NCBI GenBank assembly: GCA_903858115.1
Contig: CAIOHR010000055.1
Span: 310,001-374,000 of the forward strand
Origin: an uncultured Pirellula sp.
GTDB taxonomy: Bacteria > Planctomycetota > Planctomycetia > Pirellulales > Pirellulaceae
Direction: 5' to 3'
Length of the DNA: 64,000 bases
The notes beneath the pieces are model-generated. The model did no database searches and had not been told where the DNA came from. It saw nothing but the letters and a program-made list of their open reading frames with translations. This document shows positions 27,401 to 35,170 of the stretch, piece after piece. Position 1 is the first letter of the stretch; each line of letters starts with the position of its first letter. Position numbers and translations under genes: made by a program.

Positions 27401-27514
27401 TTCATTCTGCTTTACGTTAGCAATCTCGGAACCGTCTGCGACGAGAAGTTGCAATTGCAAAGTCCCGATCCATAGAAGGAACAAGTTAACAATGGTACGA
27501 CAGTACTGATTCAT
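24485..27514 (-). CDS. PVC-type sugar dehydrogenase propeller fused to multihaem c-type cytochrome
   Basis: 1009 residues with a signal peptide (NLFLLWIGTLQLQLL). The first half (about 40-420) is a glucose/sorbosone dehydrogenase-like propeller: AFHPRFQENRFVYICY, GGHNGCTLEFGPDGYLYISLGD, YAYGLRNPWRMSFDP, DLWVGDVGWEAFE. A middle region follows, with two CxxCH haem motifs (CRICH and CAHCH). The C-terminal PVC-type haem-binding domain has CVQCH followed by GPALDKIGTKYPSRNKMLEQLI and ends TSQQAADLLSYLLSL. It should oxidise a sugar or alcohol in the periplasm (cofactor PQQ inferred, not visible) and pass electrons to its own haems. Family resemblance is strong; the substrate is unknown. Confidence 0.92.
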   Translation of the reverse strand: MNQYCRTIVNLFLLWIGTLQLQLLVADGSEIANVKQNERTVPWTQSRVQGTPDKPPALALERVFPKLSFRAPVSLHRFPDETLLRVVSNSQEGANSTRWVVIEQSGKIFTFRGESTVERADLMIDLANPRPKFSESVAGDGSNINAFSLAFHPRFQENRFVYICYLVQKGKIHPNGTHIARYRVTEDNPPKIDYESETTILRCDAGGHNGCTLEFGPDGYLYISLGDLTDPTPPDILKTGQDIGDLLASILRIDVDRPSKLRDGSAVMYTIPADNPFVNLSYARGEVYAYGLRNPWRMSFDPKSGDLWVGDVGWEAFEMVYRVRAGSNCGWSIKEGPGDVMPEIKVGPTPIQPADVVLTHADAASVTGGFVYHGTELPELGGKYVFGDWITRRYWAASFDKEKVTSLEEIAGGEVKPICFATDRKGELFVLEYIDAGQAGGIYKFKRNPAAASFEQGQFPKSLSETGLFRSTREFIPASGVHRYELNASMWMEGAETEFHLAIPGSEYAMMFQSEKTTFDWFKSKVLFPKGTVLSKTYSLHGTRVETQLSHYEAPNDWRFYTYRWLEDQSDAVLVPASGEKHAVKVGRNNEIHSWNFGSRTECRICHTPWSGDAVGFIEEQLRAPELAQDSWRMLHELGAIRWDDKNVPKSDHEFQGFVGKDAHARSLPLRARSYLHVNCAHCHQFGGNGAAAFDVRWNRSESEMKCLDALPMKGTLGIENGVLIKPGEPTESVLFRRISKTGSGRMPHIGSETVDTSGARLLYQWIASMPKDDVLRTSFAILTEPIQKGNKNNRIQSVEKLMASQTGAMLIAQGLTDGSVHDSLHTEIHAAIAKANPDVRDFAEHFLPASMRVARLGSVFPVDELLAMQGNAIRGKEYFEQGLGQCVQCHRVGELGKQVGPALDKIGTKYPSRNKMLEQLIKPSLVIDPEYRSRSILTSDGETIIGRVLDRDKAQIRLMLQDGKEITIATDDIESEKENALSTMPDGLLAPLTSQQAADLLSYLLSLR

Positions 27515-27856
27515 GATGAATGGGAGAGAAAGTTATCACGATTTGCACGCGCGAACTAGCGAGATTCTATTTTGCTCAGTTTACTTGAACGGCAAGGCGT
27601 CCGCGACTCCGCATCCCCCGGGCGCTAACCCCGGTTCTCCGCATCCCCCATGAGCCATGGGGCGTTAGCCCGGTTCTGCCCCCCTTGAGCCGCAAGGCTC
27701 TATCCCATCATCTCCGCAGCGAATCATTCGCGACTCCACACCCCGTGGCACTTGCGACACGCATTCACCCTCTCGGAAATTCGAATATCAATGGTATATT
27801 CGACTTGGAACAATGGACAATTCCTAAACTGCTAACTGCTTGTGAGCGAGAGAATA
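27515..27856. other. Intergenic region with GC-rich short repeats
   Basis: A gap of about 340 bases between divergent genes (sugar dehydrogenase leftward, PQQ-like propeller rightward). Most of 27597-27720 is a block of short palindromes and a direct repeat (listed separately). The rest has no clear frame. Promoters for both neighbours are expected, but I see no convincing consensus. Confidence 0.5.
27608..27700. repeat. Direct repeat with nested palindromes (REP-like block)
   Basis: TCCGCATCCCCC...GCGYTARCC(C)CGGTTC occurs at 27608-27637 and, with 9 extra bases, at 27638-27676. The second copy contains the perfect palindrome CCCCATG-AGC-CATGGGG (27646-27662). Just beyond is GAGCC-GCAA-GGCTC (27687-27700). 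Blocks of this 'GAGCC...GGCGTTAGCCCGGTT' kind are dispersed between genes in several Pirellulaceae genomes, from memory. No coding potential. Confidence 0.75.
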
Positions 27857-29158
27857 ATGAGTTTCCTTAGTCGCAGAGATACGCGATTGGCCAACTGTAT
27901 TGTCAATCCTGGCGTCGTGGGGCACACGTTTGTGTCCTTGCTGTCGAGCATAGTGATCGCAATTTCGCTCTTCCTTTCAAAACCATGCCTAGCCGATTGG
28001 CCAGGATTGCTTGGGGTAAATCGAGATGGAAAAGCGTCGAGAGAGTCCCAGCTAGTGGATTCTCTAATGGGGAAACCAGAGATCGTTTGGCAAATTCCTG
28101 CCGGGCAGGGGTACGCAGGCGCCAGCGTGATTGATGGAAAGGTCTGTTTATTCGACCGAGATGGATCGCAGGATCGAGTGCGACTCGTGCAACTCACCGA
28201 CGGCAAAGTTCTGTGGACCAAGACGATTCCTGCTCGATACTCGGGAGGAATCGATACTGACAAAGGTCCCCGCTGTGTCCCTACATTGTTGGAAAAGAGC
28301 GTTGTAGTGTATTCTGCTTCCGGAGATATTTCGGCGTTGGCGATGAATGATGGTAGCATCCGTTGGACTCGCAAGTTGAAGGATGAGTACAAAGGAGATG
28401 ACGGATTCTTTGGAGCTGGCTCCAGTCCTTTATCTTTCGGCAACAAGCTCATTGTCAATGTTGGAGGAAAGAAAGCTGGTATCGTTTGCTTGAACGCAGA
28501 CACAGGCACGACGATTTGGCAGTCGACCCAAGCAGACGCTTCGTACGCATCCCCTATTCGAATCCAAACCGCAACTTCTGAACAAATTGTTGTACCGACG
28601 CGATACACGACTTATGGACTAGATGTTGAGAACGGCAAGGAGCTCTGGTCCACCAGTTTTGGTCAACGCGGCCCAACCGTGAACGCTGCAACTCCTATTG
28701 CTTTAGGTGACGAAAGAATCTTCTTGACCGCCAGTTATGGCATTGGGAATCTTGTCTTGCAGCCAAGCAAGAATGCTGTTCGGGTTGTTGAAAAAGGCTC
28801 GCGTCTGAGCAGTCAGTATGCCACACCTATCCTCTTGAATAACAAGATTTTCGGCTCTGATGGTCGAGAGGATTACGCCGATGGCAGCTACAAATGCTTG
28901 TCTGCCGATAGCGAAAAGGTAGAGTGGGAACAGCGCGATATGCCCATCTGCCATTCGATTGGTATCAGCGACAAACTGCTACTCGTCGGGATCGATGGTC
29001 GTCTTTGGTCGTTGGATACCAGCGCAAACAAATTTGCTCCTTTCTGGATGAGTTCACTGCCTGCCGGGAACTATCGGTCGATGCCTGCGTATGAGGGGGC
29101 ATTTTTGATCACTCGCTCCAGTCAGACCTGGCTCGCTGTTCGATTAGGAAAACCCTAG
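27857..29158 (+). CDS. Exported PQQ-like beta-propeller protein
   Basis: 433 residues from ATG 27857. A GTG at 27842 is possible but the ATG has GAGCGAGAG just upstream. After a long signal/anchor segment (VSLLSSIVIAISLFLSKPCLADW) come repeated PQQ-like blades with the motif DGKVLWTK / DGSIRWTRKL / NGKELWSTSF / ETTIWQ-type Trp docking (e.g. DTGTTIWQS). It is typical of the planctomycete PQQ-binding-like repeat family; such proteins may be scaffolds or lack cofactor. I see no catalytic motif or haem site. It stands alone between the repeat block and tRNA-Lys. Confidence 0.88.
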   Translation: MSFLSRRDTRLANCIVNPGVVGHTFVSLLSSIVIAISLFLSKPCLADWPGLLGVNRDGKASRESQLVDSLMGKPEIVWQIPAGQGYAGASVIDGKVCLFDRDGSQDRVRLVQLTDGKVLWTKTIPARYSGGIDTDKGPRCVPTLLEKSVVVYSASGDISALAMNDGSIRWTRKLKDEYKGDDGFFGAGSSPLSFGNKLIVNVGGKKAGIVCLNADTGTTIWQSTQADASYASPIRIQTATSEQIVVPTRYTTYGLDVENGKELWSTSFGQRGPTVNAATPIALGDERIFLTASYGIGNLVLQPSKNAVRVVEKGSRLSSQYATPILLNNKIFGSDGREDYADGSYKCLSADSEKVEWEQRDMPICHSIGISDKLLLVGIDGRLWSLDTSANKFAPFWMSSLPAGNYRSMPAYEGAFLITRSSQTWLAVRLGKP

Positions 29159-29500
29159 AATCGTGCGGATGTCTTTGCCTGGTTCGTTAATGAGTTCGAC
29201 GTAAAGACGGTTCAGACGATCATGCGACATTCTGGCATGAAATTGACGCTGTAGCGGTACGGACATCTCTTCCCGGGGGCGGAGGCAGATGCGGTTGGGA
29301 AGCTGAGAATAGCTTTCCAGAGTCCTCTGCATGCAACAGTCCTTTACATGCAACCGGGACTGTACAGGATATTGTTGATGCAGGGGGTGCTTTTGATCGC
29401 GAATCGTTGCTGTTTGGAGCGAACAAAGCAGACGGGTCTCAAAATGAAAAAACCCCCGTTTCTCAAGCATTTTCGCTGGAAAAACGGGGGGTTTCGCTAA
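29159..29500. other. Gap between the propeller gene and tRNA-Lys
   Basis: About 340 bases. The right end holds the tRNA terminator (29447-29494). The remainder shows overlapping minus-strand frames up to 108 codons, without signal peptide, domain or good composition, and I do not call them. An unrecognised small RNA cannot be excluded by eye. Confidence 0.5.
29447..29494 (-). terminator. Intrinsic terminator of tRNA-Lys
   Basis: Read on the minus strand, AAACCCCCCGTTT (29494-29482) pairs with AAACGGGGGTTT, and the stem ends in a run of six T (complement of A 29447-29452). A stable GC stem of about 11 bp followed by the T-run is a classical intrinsic terminator. It is placed just 7 bases after the tRNA 3' end. 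Confidence 0.85.
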
Positions 29501-29573
29501 TGAGAGCGGAGGGACTCGAACCCTCGACCCAAGGATTAAAAGTCCTTTGCTCTACCAACTGAGCTACGCTCTC
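29501..29573 (-). tRNA. tRNA-Lys (anticodon UUU)
   Basis: The minus strand folds as a full cloverleaf. The acceptor stem is GAGAGCG/CGCTCTC with discriminator A (29501), and the D arm is GCTCAGTTGGTAGAGC. The anticodon stem-loop AAGGA-CTTTTAA-TCCTT has TTT at positions 34-36, and the T arm is GAGGGTTCGAGTCCCTC. CCA is not encoded. A strong terminator follows immediately. Confidence 0.97.
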
Positions 29574-29679
29574 TCATTCTCGTGGGTAATTCGACTGGTC
29601 GTTATTTCGAAAACCGGAACAATGGCCAATCGATAACGCAGAATGGTAACCAGGACGCCAAAAATTTGAAGGGCAAAAA

Positions 29680-31812
29680 ATGCTTCCATTCCACTTTCAT
29701 ATTCGGACTTTGTCCAAACGACTTTCATCTTCGTTTCTCCCCCATTTTTCTGCGTTTTCCCTGCAATCGTACCTTCTACCCAAGGTCGTCTTTTTCGCTT
29801 TCCACTTTCTCTTGGAGCCTGTCGCGATTTATGCGGGGGCATCGGCAAGCCACTGGATCATCGCAGTGAACGGGAATTCAATCCCGTCGCGAACCGTAGC
29901 GAATCACTTTTGTATCACCCGCGATTTTCCTTCCAGCAACGTCATCGTTCTTGAGGGGATTCCGGAGACAGATCGTATCACCCTCGACCAGTTTCGAGAG
30001 TCCATCCTCGCTCCCATTCTTACGCAGATTGAACAGCGAGGTCTCTCAAGCCACATCCAGGGGATCGCCTACTCGGTCGATTTTCCGACTTCGATCGATG
30101 TGAGCTCAGAGTCTCAGTCGATCCAAAATCTTTCGCCCTATCAAACACCAATCGCTTCGATCAATGGTCTGACTTATCTCTATCGCCATGTACTTGCTAA
30201 GTCTGGTGGTTACCTAGCCTTTGATGCCAACTTCTTTGCAGCACGTTCTGGCAATTCCTTACTGCGCCCCATCCTCTCGGATAACCAAGCGATGAAAGCA
30301 TATATTTCAAAGCTTCAAGCTAAAGAATGGAAGAGTGCGGCGGAGTTGTTGGGGTCCGCAACCGAATCAACGCCGAGGGAATTGCGTGGTCCTAATTATT
30401 TGCTTGCCGCTAAGAACTGGGCAAGTGCTGATGAGGCGGAGAAAGCGATAGGGTCCATCGAGGCTGCGGTACTCTCCGGTTGGCAATACCGAGACGCGAT
30501 CGAAAATGCGCCCGAGTTTTCGAAACTTGTAGAGGAGCGTAGCTTTCAGAGATTGCTGAAACTATGCCCAGACATCCCCTTCGATTACACTCCCACCCGA
30601 GGCTTTGACGCGAGGCGATTCTACGCCATCAACTCGACAGAAACGAAGGATCCAAAGTTTGGAATTCCCTTCATGTTATCAACGGTGCTGGGGGTTACTC
30701 GCGATCTTGGAATCTCCAGGTTTGATGTCATCACCGCGCTCAATCGCAGTGCGAAAGCGGACTACATGCCGGCCCATGGAGCCTTCCTATTTACTAAATC
30801 CTCCGATGTTCGTACGACGACGAGGCTTCCCTATTTCGAGATGGTAATAGAAAGGCTTAAAAAACGAGGATTCGATGCGAGAATCGTAGATGGTGTTATG
30901 CCGCCTCCGGGAGAGAAATGTGCGGGGCTAATGATAGGGACTCCCGAATTTTCTATCCTCAGCAGTGGAATCGAAATAATGCCGGGGGCAATTGCGGAGA
31001 ACCTCACCAGTTTGGGAGGAGCGATGCGAGATCCGTCGCAAACAAAAGCCACTGAGTTCATTCGAGCAGGAGCAGCCATCACAAGTGGAGCCGTGTTCGA
31101 ACCTTACTCGATTGTCAGCAAATTTCCACATCCCATGATACACGTTGCCTACACGGATGGACTCACGGCCGCTGAAGCATTCTACAGTTCCGTACTTAGT
31201 CCATATCAACTCCTTATTTTGGGCGATCCGCTCTGCCAGCCTTATGCAAAACCTCCGAGATTCACTCTCAAGAATCCGCCAACACAATGCCACAAGAATG
31301 AACCTATTGTTTTGGATTTTGTTGTTGCTGAGAACGGCGTAGAACCTGAGAACATCCTTATCACACTGGACGGTCGATTTTTGAACGAAGTTCTTTTTGA
31401 AGACAAACTTTCACTTCAATTCTCTTCTATCCCGATCGGCTATCATGAATTGCGGATCATTGCCAAATCGTCCCAGCCCATCCAGCACTGCTATGAACAA
31501 ACGTTTCCTTTTTTCGTTCATGCTGAATCGGCTTCGTCCGATTCAGCATCGCTGTTTCGTTGGAAATCTGAAGAGAAGATTAAATGTTCGCAAAATAGAT
31601 TGCTCGAGTTCGAAGTTGTCGGATTCGATCGAGATAAGCCCATCGAAATATGGCACGAGTCGGAGCTCATCGATACGGTCTCCGATTACACGAAAGGAAT
31701 CGACGTCTCCCCTAGCAAGATTGGCTATGGCCCCGTTCGATTGCGATTGGTGCAGCAAATGGGTGACGGAAGGATTGCTACATCCCCCAAGACCATTTTG
31801 GTAGAACCTTAG
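29680..31812 (+). CDS. TIGR03790-type exported protein with caspase/C25-like features
   Basis: 710 residues. A long N-terminal hydrophobic leader ends near AIYAGASA. The region SRTVANHFCITRDFPSSNVIVLEG, with ILAPILTQIEQRGLSSHIQGIAYSVD, is the N-terminal pattern of TIGR03790. The pattern's C-terminal part is also present: GAAITSGAVFEPYSIVSKFP, then DGLTAAEAFYSSVL and ILGDPLCQPY. Between them lies a TPR-like insert (about residues 215-305). A beta-rich C-terminus of about 170 residues follows. The fold is probably related to gingipain-like peptidases, but I do not see an assured Cys/His pair. The start is uncertain because several Met codons lie near the N-terminus. Function unknown. Confidence 0.82.
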   Translation: MLPFHFHIRTLSKRLSSSFLPHFSAFSLQSYLLPKVVFFAFHFLLEPVAIYAGASASHWIIAVNGNSIPSRTVANHFCITRDFPSSNVIVLEGIPETDRITLDQFRESILAPILTQIEQRGLSSHIQGIAYSVDFPTSIDVSSESQSIQNLSPYQTPIASINGLTYLYRHVLAKSGGYLAFDANFFAARSGNSLLRPILSDNQAMKAYISKLQAKEWKSAAELLGSATESTPRELRGPNYLLAAKNWASADEAEKAIGSIEAAVLSGWQYRDAIENAPEFSKLVEERSFQRLLKLCPDIPFDYTPTRGFDARRFYAINSTETKDPKFGIPFMLSTVLGVTRDLGISRFDVITALNRSAKADYMPAHGAFLFTKSSDVRTTTRLPYFEMVIERLKKRGFDARIVDGVMPPPGEKCAGLMIGTPEFSILSSGIEIMPGAIAENLTSLGGAMRDPSQTKATEFIRAGAAITSGAVFEPYSIVSKFPHPMIHVAYTDGLTAAEAFYSSVLSPYQLLILGDPLCQPYAKPPRFTLKNPPTQCHKNEPIVLDFVVAENGVEPENILITLDGRFLNEVLFEDKLSLQFSSIPIGYHELRIIAKSSQPIQHCYEQTFPFFVHAESASSDSASLFRWKSEEKIKCSQNRLLEFEVVGFDRDKPIEIWHESELIDTVSDYTKGIDVSPSKIGYGPVRLRLVQQMGDGRIATSPKTILVEP

Positions 31813-31840
31813 ATTCCACAAGCTTTCCATACCAATGGTC

Positions 31841-33904
31841 TTACCATGCAAACGTTAACTCGAATTCTGGCTCGACGATTTGCGACAATCGTGGGCGGCA
31901 AATTCTTGCAAGATACCAATCGTTCATCCCTGCTACAGGCTCGAACTTGAAAAGCGATTGCCCATCGATCGTTTTCGGTGCCAGGGATCGGAGAGCGCGT
32001 TTGGCTTCCTCTAATTTATCCACCTCGCATCGAACGGGAACAAGGATGCATTGTTGTCGACGCGTCGAGTCGGTCGTCAGCCACAAACTACTACGTGCAA
32101 TTGGGACTAGTTCAAGAGCGAATTCGTCCAGATACTTCCCTGAAACTTGAGTGAGCGTACGATTGCGAAACACAGAAAAATCTTCCTCTCTGGGAGAGAG
32201 ACCGTGTTGCCATACGCTTTTCCAATCGATGAGAAGTTCTGTTTCTAATTCGCGAAAGGCTAGTATCATGAGTTCCGTTACTCCTCGTTTGTCAGGAATG
32301 ACGATGGAACTTCCCATTTTTTTGCTGAGAAGTGACCTGCTTTCTTTCCATTCGTTAGGATCAAAGAGGAGGCGACTGTTTGCAATCTGATCTTTCCCAC
32401 CGTCCGACTTAGGTGCCGTTGCATCGGACAGTAATTGAATGGTTGAACGCATTCTTGCCACATCGATATTCGTTGCGATGGGCTTCCAAAGAATTTTTCC
32501 ATCCGAAACATCGCATTTTGATTCCATTTCCCATAGCGTCACTAACTGCTCGGCGAACTTTTGCTCCGATCCGTTCGGTACGATTCCAGATAAATCCAAA
32601 GTGGCAAGCGGGGGAGGCGTGTTGAGCGTCTTTGGCCGCACGATTGGGAAGCCATCTTCTATCTCGATTCCCAATCCTTGAGGATCTAGAATCTCGCCCA
32701 GAATCTCCTTGAAATTCTTCTTTTGAAGATCGCATGAAAGACTTATCTTTTCATCAAGTCCGGCTGCGCGAATGGACTCCCAATCGATCGTGATACCCAC
32801 CGCTGTTGCTCTTGAGAAGAATTCCATACATGTTGCTAAAGACATGTCTTGGAACTTGATTCTCTCTATCTTCTGAGTTTCTATTGCTTCGTTCCATGCA
32901 GGCAGCACTTTCGGTGCGGGGTGATGCAGAAGTTGCTTTGTTTCGCTAAGGTCATCGATCTCAAGATCTTGCGGTGTTAGCTTCCTTCCAAAACCAGATT
33001 CTGGAAGAGTCGAAGAACTGCTGAGTAGTTCACCGAAGCCTGTTGGACCAAATAGGTCACTAAGTTTTTTATCTATCTCCGATTGCGATAGCTTGGAGTT
33101 TGGGTCTGGCTCCTGGCCGCTAGACGGAGGGTTTGTGTTAGGAGTTGTTGGCGGTTCGGCGGATAGTGTTTCTGAAGACGCTAGTCCAGTTTTGGGTGGC
33201 TCTGCTGGCGGTGGTGGGGTGGGCTCTGACGATTCTATTTTGTCGTTAGGATTTGGTGTTGTTAATGATGGTTGAGTTATCGATGTACCGTCTGTCGGGA
33301 GAGTAGGCTCCAACACGGGTGGATCTGCGACTACTTTTGGCGGAGGAGTTTCTGCCTTTTGTTCTACTTTGTTTTTGTCTTCTTTGGCGATTGGTTTTGC
33401 CATGCTTCGCAAGAAGCCGAGGAAGCCGAGTCCTGCGAGAATGGTGCTTAGAATTCCGATGGTTGCCACGAGAAGTAGCTGACGATTGTTTGCAACACTT
33501 TGACTTTGCCAAGCGCGATCATTCGACGAAGGTCTCGACGCTACCTCGGATCGAAATGGCTCGATATAAGCTGGGGCATTTGGGGAGCGTTCTTCGAGGG
33601 CATTGCCCCAATCGATGGACTCTGGTTGGTCATGGATGTTTTGAGGGATATTGGCCAGCACTTCATCCCAATCACCATAGTCCTCTTTCGTCATGGCCGT
33701 AGAGTCCATCGAAGCCGGCAACAGACCTTGCGGTCTCGTAGGAATCGTCTGCTCCGCATTAGGGTTGAGGCCATCTGGGCTTTGCGATGGAATCGCGATG
33801 GTTCTTTGACATTTCGGACAAGGTAAATTTTGGCCCAACAGATGCTCGAATCGAACGACGATCCTGCTTTGGCAATTCGGGCAACTCAGTCGAAAAGGAA
33901 TCAC
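31841..33904 (-). CDS. Zinc-ribbon, single-TM protein with STN-like region
   Basis: 687 residues from GTG 33904, which has GGTGG just upstream; the frame is open to TTG 33940. The start IPFRLSCPNCQSRIVVRFEHLLGQNLPCPKCQ is an MJ0042-type zinc ribbon (two CxxC pairs), cytoplasmic. One TM helix follows (LLLVATIGILSTILAGLGFLGFL, about residue 145), then a Pro/Ser/Thr-rich linker. The periplasmic part contains FQDMSLATCMEFFSRATAVGITIDWESI and LDEKISLSCDLQKKNFKEIL, resembling the STN (secretin/TonB short N-terminal) fold; a second related copy may lie near residue 520. It converges on the TIGR03790 gene. No named family recognised. Confidence 0.8.
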   Translation of the reverse strand: MIPFRLSCPNCQSRIVVRFEHLLGQNLPCPKCQRTIAIPSQSPDGLNPNAEQTIPTRPQGLLPASMDSTAMTKEDYGDWDEVLANIPQNIHDQPESIDWGNALEERSPNAPAYIEPFRSEVASRPSSNDRAWQSQSVANNRQLLLVATIGILSTILAGLGFLGFLRSMAKPIAKEDKNKVEQKAETPPPKVVADPPVLEPTLPTDGTSITQPSLTTPNPNDKIESSEPTPPPPAEPPKTGLASSETLSAEPPTTPNTNPPSSGQEPDPNSKLSQSEIDKKLSDLFGPTGFGELLSSSSTLPESGFGRKLTPQDLEIDDLSETKQLLHHPAPKVLPAWNEAIETQKIERIKFQDMSLATCMEFFSRATAVGITIDWESIRAAGLDEKISLSCDLQKKNFKEILGEILDPQGLGIEIEDGFPIVRPKTLNTPPPLATLDLSGIVPNGSEQKFAEQLVTLWEMESKCDVSDGKILWKPIATNIDVARMRSTIQLLSDATAPKSDGGKDQIANSRLLFDPNEWKESRSLLSKKMGSSIVIPDKRGVTELMILAFRELETELLIDWKSVWQHGLSPREEDFSVFRNRTLTQVSGKYLDEFALELVPIARSSLWLTTDSTRRQQCILVPVRCEVDKLEEAKRALRSLAPKTIDGQSLFKFEPVAGMNDWYLARICRPRLSQIVEPEFELTFAW

Positions 33905-34049
33905 GATACCACCACGTAACCTAAAACGTTCGATTCGCAAAGGAAAACTGCAATACCTTTATCTTAGCTCATCGACTTTACCGCGTCGCTAGAGGTTCCT
34001 CTCGGAATGAATGGACTCGGTGTCAATCTGCTGGCGGGTTGTGAATACT

Positions 34050-35147
34050 TTAGGACCTAGATCGGTTGTACCCGATTGCTGCGGCAACTTCGTCGATTGG
34101 GATATCTCGGTAGGAAGAAACGTGTCCCAGAGAGTCTGGGAGGATGAGGGTTAGATTTCCATGTTCATTTTTTTTATCGCTTTGCATGGCAGCCAAAAGG
34201 TCTTCGGTCGCCACGGGCAGGTCTAGCGAAATGGGCAAGCGGAGATCATCCAAAAGTCGAGATTGCCGATCAAACTCATCTGCTCCCCAGAGTCCTAGGT
34301 CCACTGCTAGTTTTCCAGCCATCGTCATTCCGATAGAGATAGCTTCTCCATGAAGGTATTGACCGTAGGATGTGCACGCTTCGATCGCGTGCCCAAACGT
34401 ATGGCCATAATTTAAGATCGCGCGAAGTCCTAAGGTTTCCCTCTCATCTTTCGAGACGACGTCGGCTTTCAATTCACACGACCTTTGGACCAAATACGAG
34501 ATAGTGCCAGGGGCTCGATTGAGAATTTGCGCGACGTTGTTTTCCAAGTACGAGAAAAACTGCCGGTCCATGATGACGCCATACTTTGCAACTTCCGCGA
34601 GACCGCTGATAAACTCGCGCATCGGCAGGGTTTCGAGCGCGTGCGTATCAGCTACGACCGCGTGTGGTTGCCAGAATGCACCGACCATGTTCTTCGATTT
34701 GGGTAAATTGATTCCGGTTTTTCCACCGACACTGCTATCGACCATAGCCAACAGAGTGGTTGGAACCTGGACAAATCGAAGTCCTCGCATGAAACTGGCT
34801 GCAGCGAAGCCAGCCAAGTCACCGACAACTCCTCCTCCGACAGCAACGACGATACTCTTTCTGTCCGTTTTCTCTTCAAGCATTGCATTCCAAATCAATC
34901 CAAGTTGATCGATCGACTTGCTAGATTCGCCGCTTGGAATCGTCATGCGACTGCAACGAACCGCAGATTGATTCAGGCCGGTCGCAACATGATCTCCAAA
35001 CCAAGTCGCGTTGGCATCTTCGAGGAGGAACGCGTGTTTCCAATCTTTTAGGATCGAGGAAAAAGGGACCATTCCAGAAGGGAGGATGCTCGCACCAATC
35101 CAAATGGGGTAACTTCGTTCCTGCAACGAGACCGTGACTGTTTTCAT
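34050..35147 (-). CDS. aroB: 3-dehydroquinate synthase
   Basis: Cyclises DAHP to 3-dehydroquinate, the second step of the shikimate pathway; needs NAD and a divalent metal. The frame is open upstream to 35366, but that stretch overlaps the kinase gene and is not homologous. ATG 35147 gives MKTVTVSLQERSYPIWIG and 365 residues, the usual length. Motifs: NAD-binding GGGVVGDLAGFAAASFMRG, QVPTTLLAMVDSSVGGKTG, metal-binding Glu in EVAKYGVIMD, HTFGHAIE and HGEAISIGM. It lies 23 bases after the kinase gene on the same strand, so the two may be co-transcribed. Confidence 0.96.
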   Translation of the reverse strand: MKTVTVSLQERSYPIWIGASILPSGMVPFSSILKDWKHAFLLEDANATWFGDHVATGLNQSAVRCSRMTIPSGESSKSIDQLGLIWNAMLEEKTDRKSIVVAVGGGVVGDLAGFAAASFMRGLRFVQVPTTLLAMVDSSVGGKTGINLPKSKNMVGAFWQPHAVVADTHALETLPMREFISGLAEVAKYGVIMDRQFFSYLENNVAQILNRAPGTISYLVQRSCELKADVVSKDERETLGLRAILNYGHTFGHAIEACTSYGQYLHGEAISIGMTMAGKLAVDLGLWGADEFDRQSRLLDDLRLPISLDLPVATEDLLAAMQSDKKNEHGNLTLILPDSLGHVSSYRDIPIDEVAAAIGYNRSRS

Positions 35148-35170
35148 TCCGACGTTTTTCGTGAGAGTTT

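Noticed and set aside
29144..29470. 108-codon minus-strand frame downstream of tRNA-Lys
   Set aside because: It overlaps the tRNA terminator and the end of the propeller gene and has no family resemblance.
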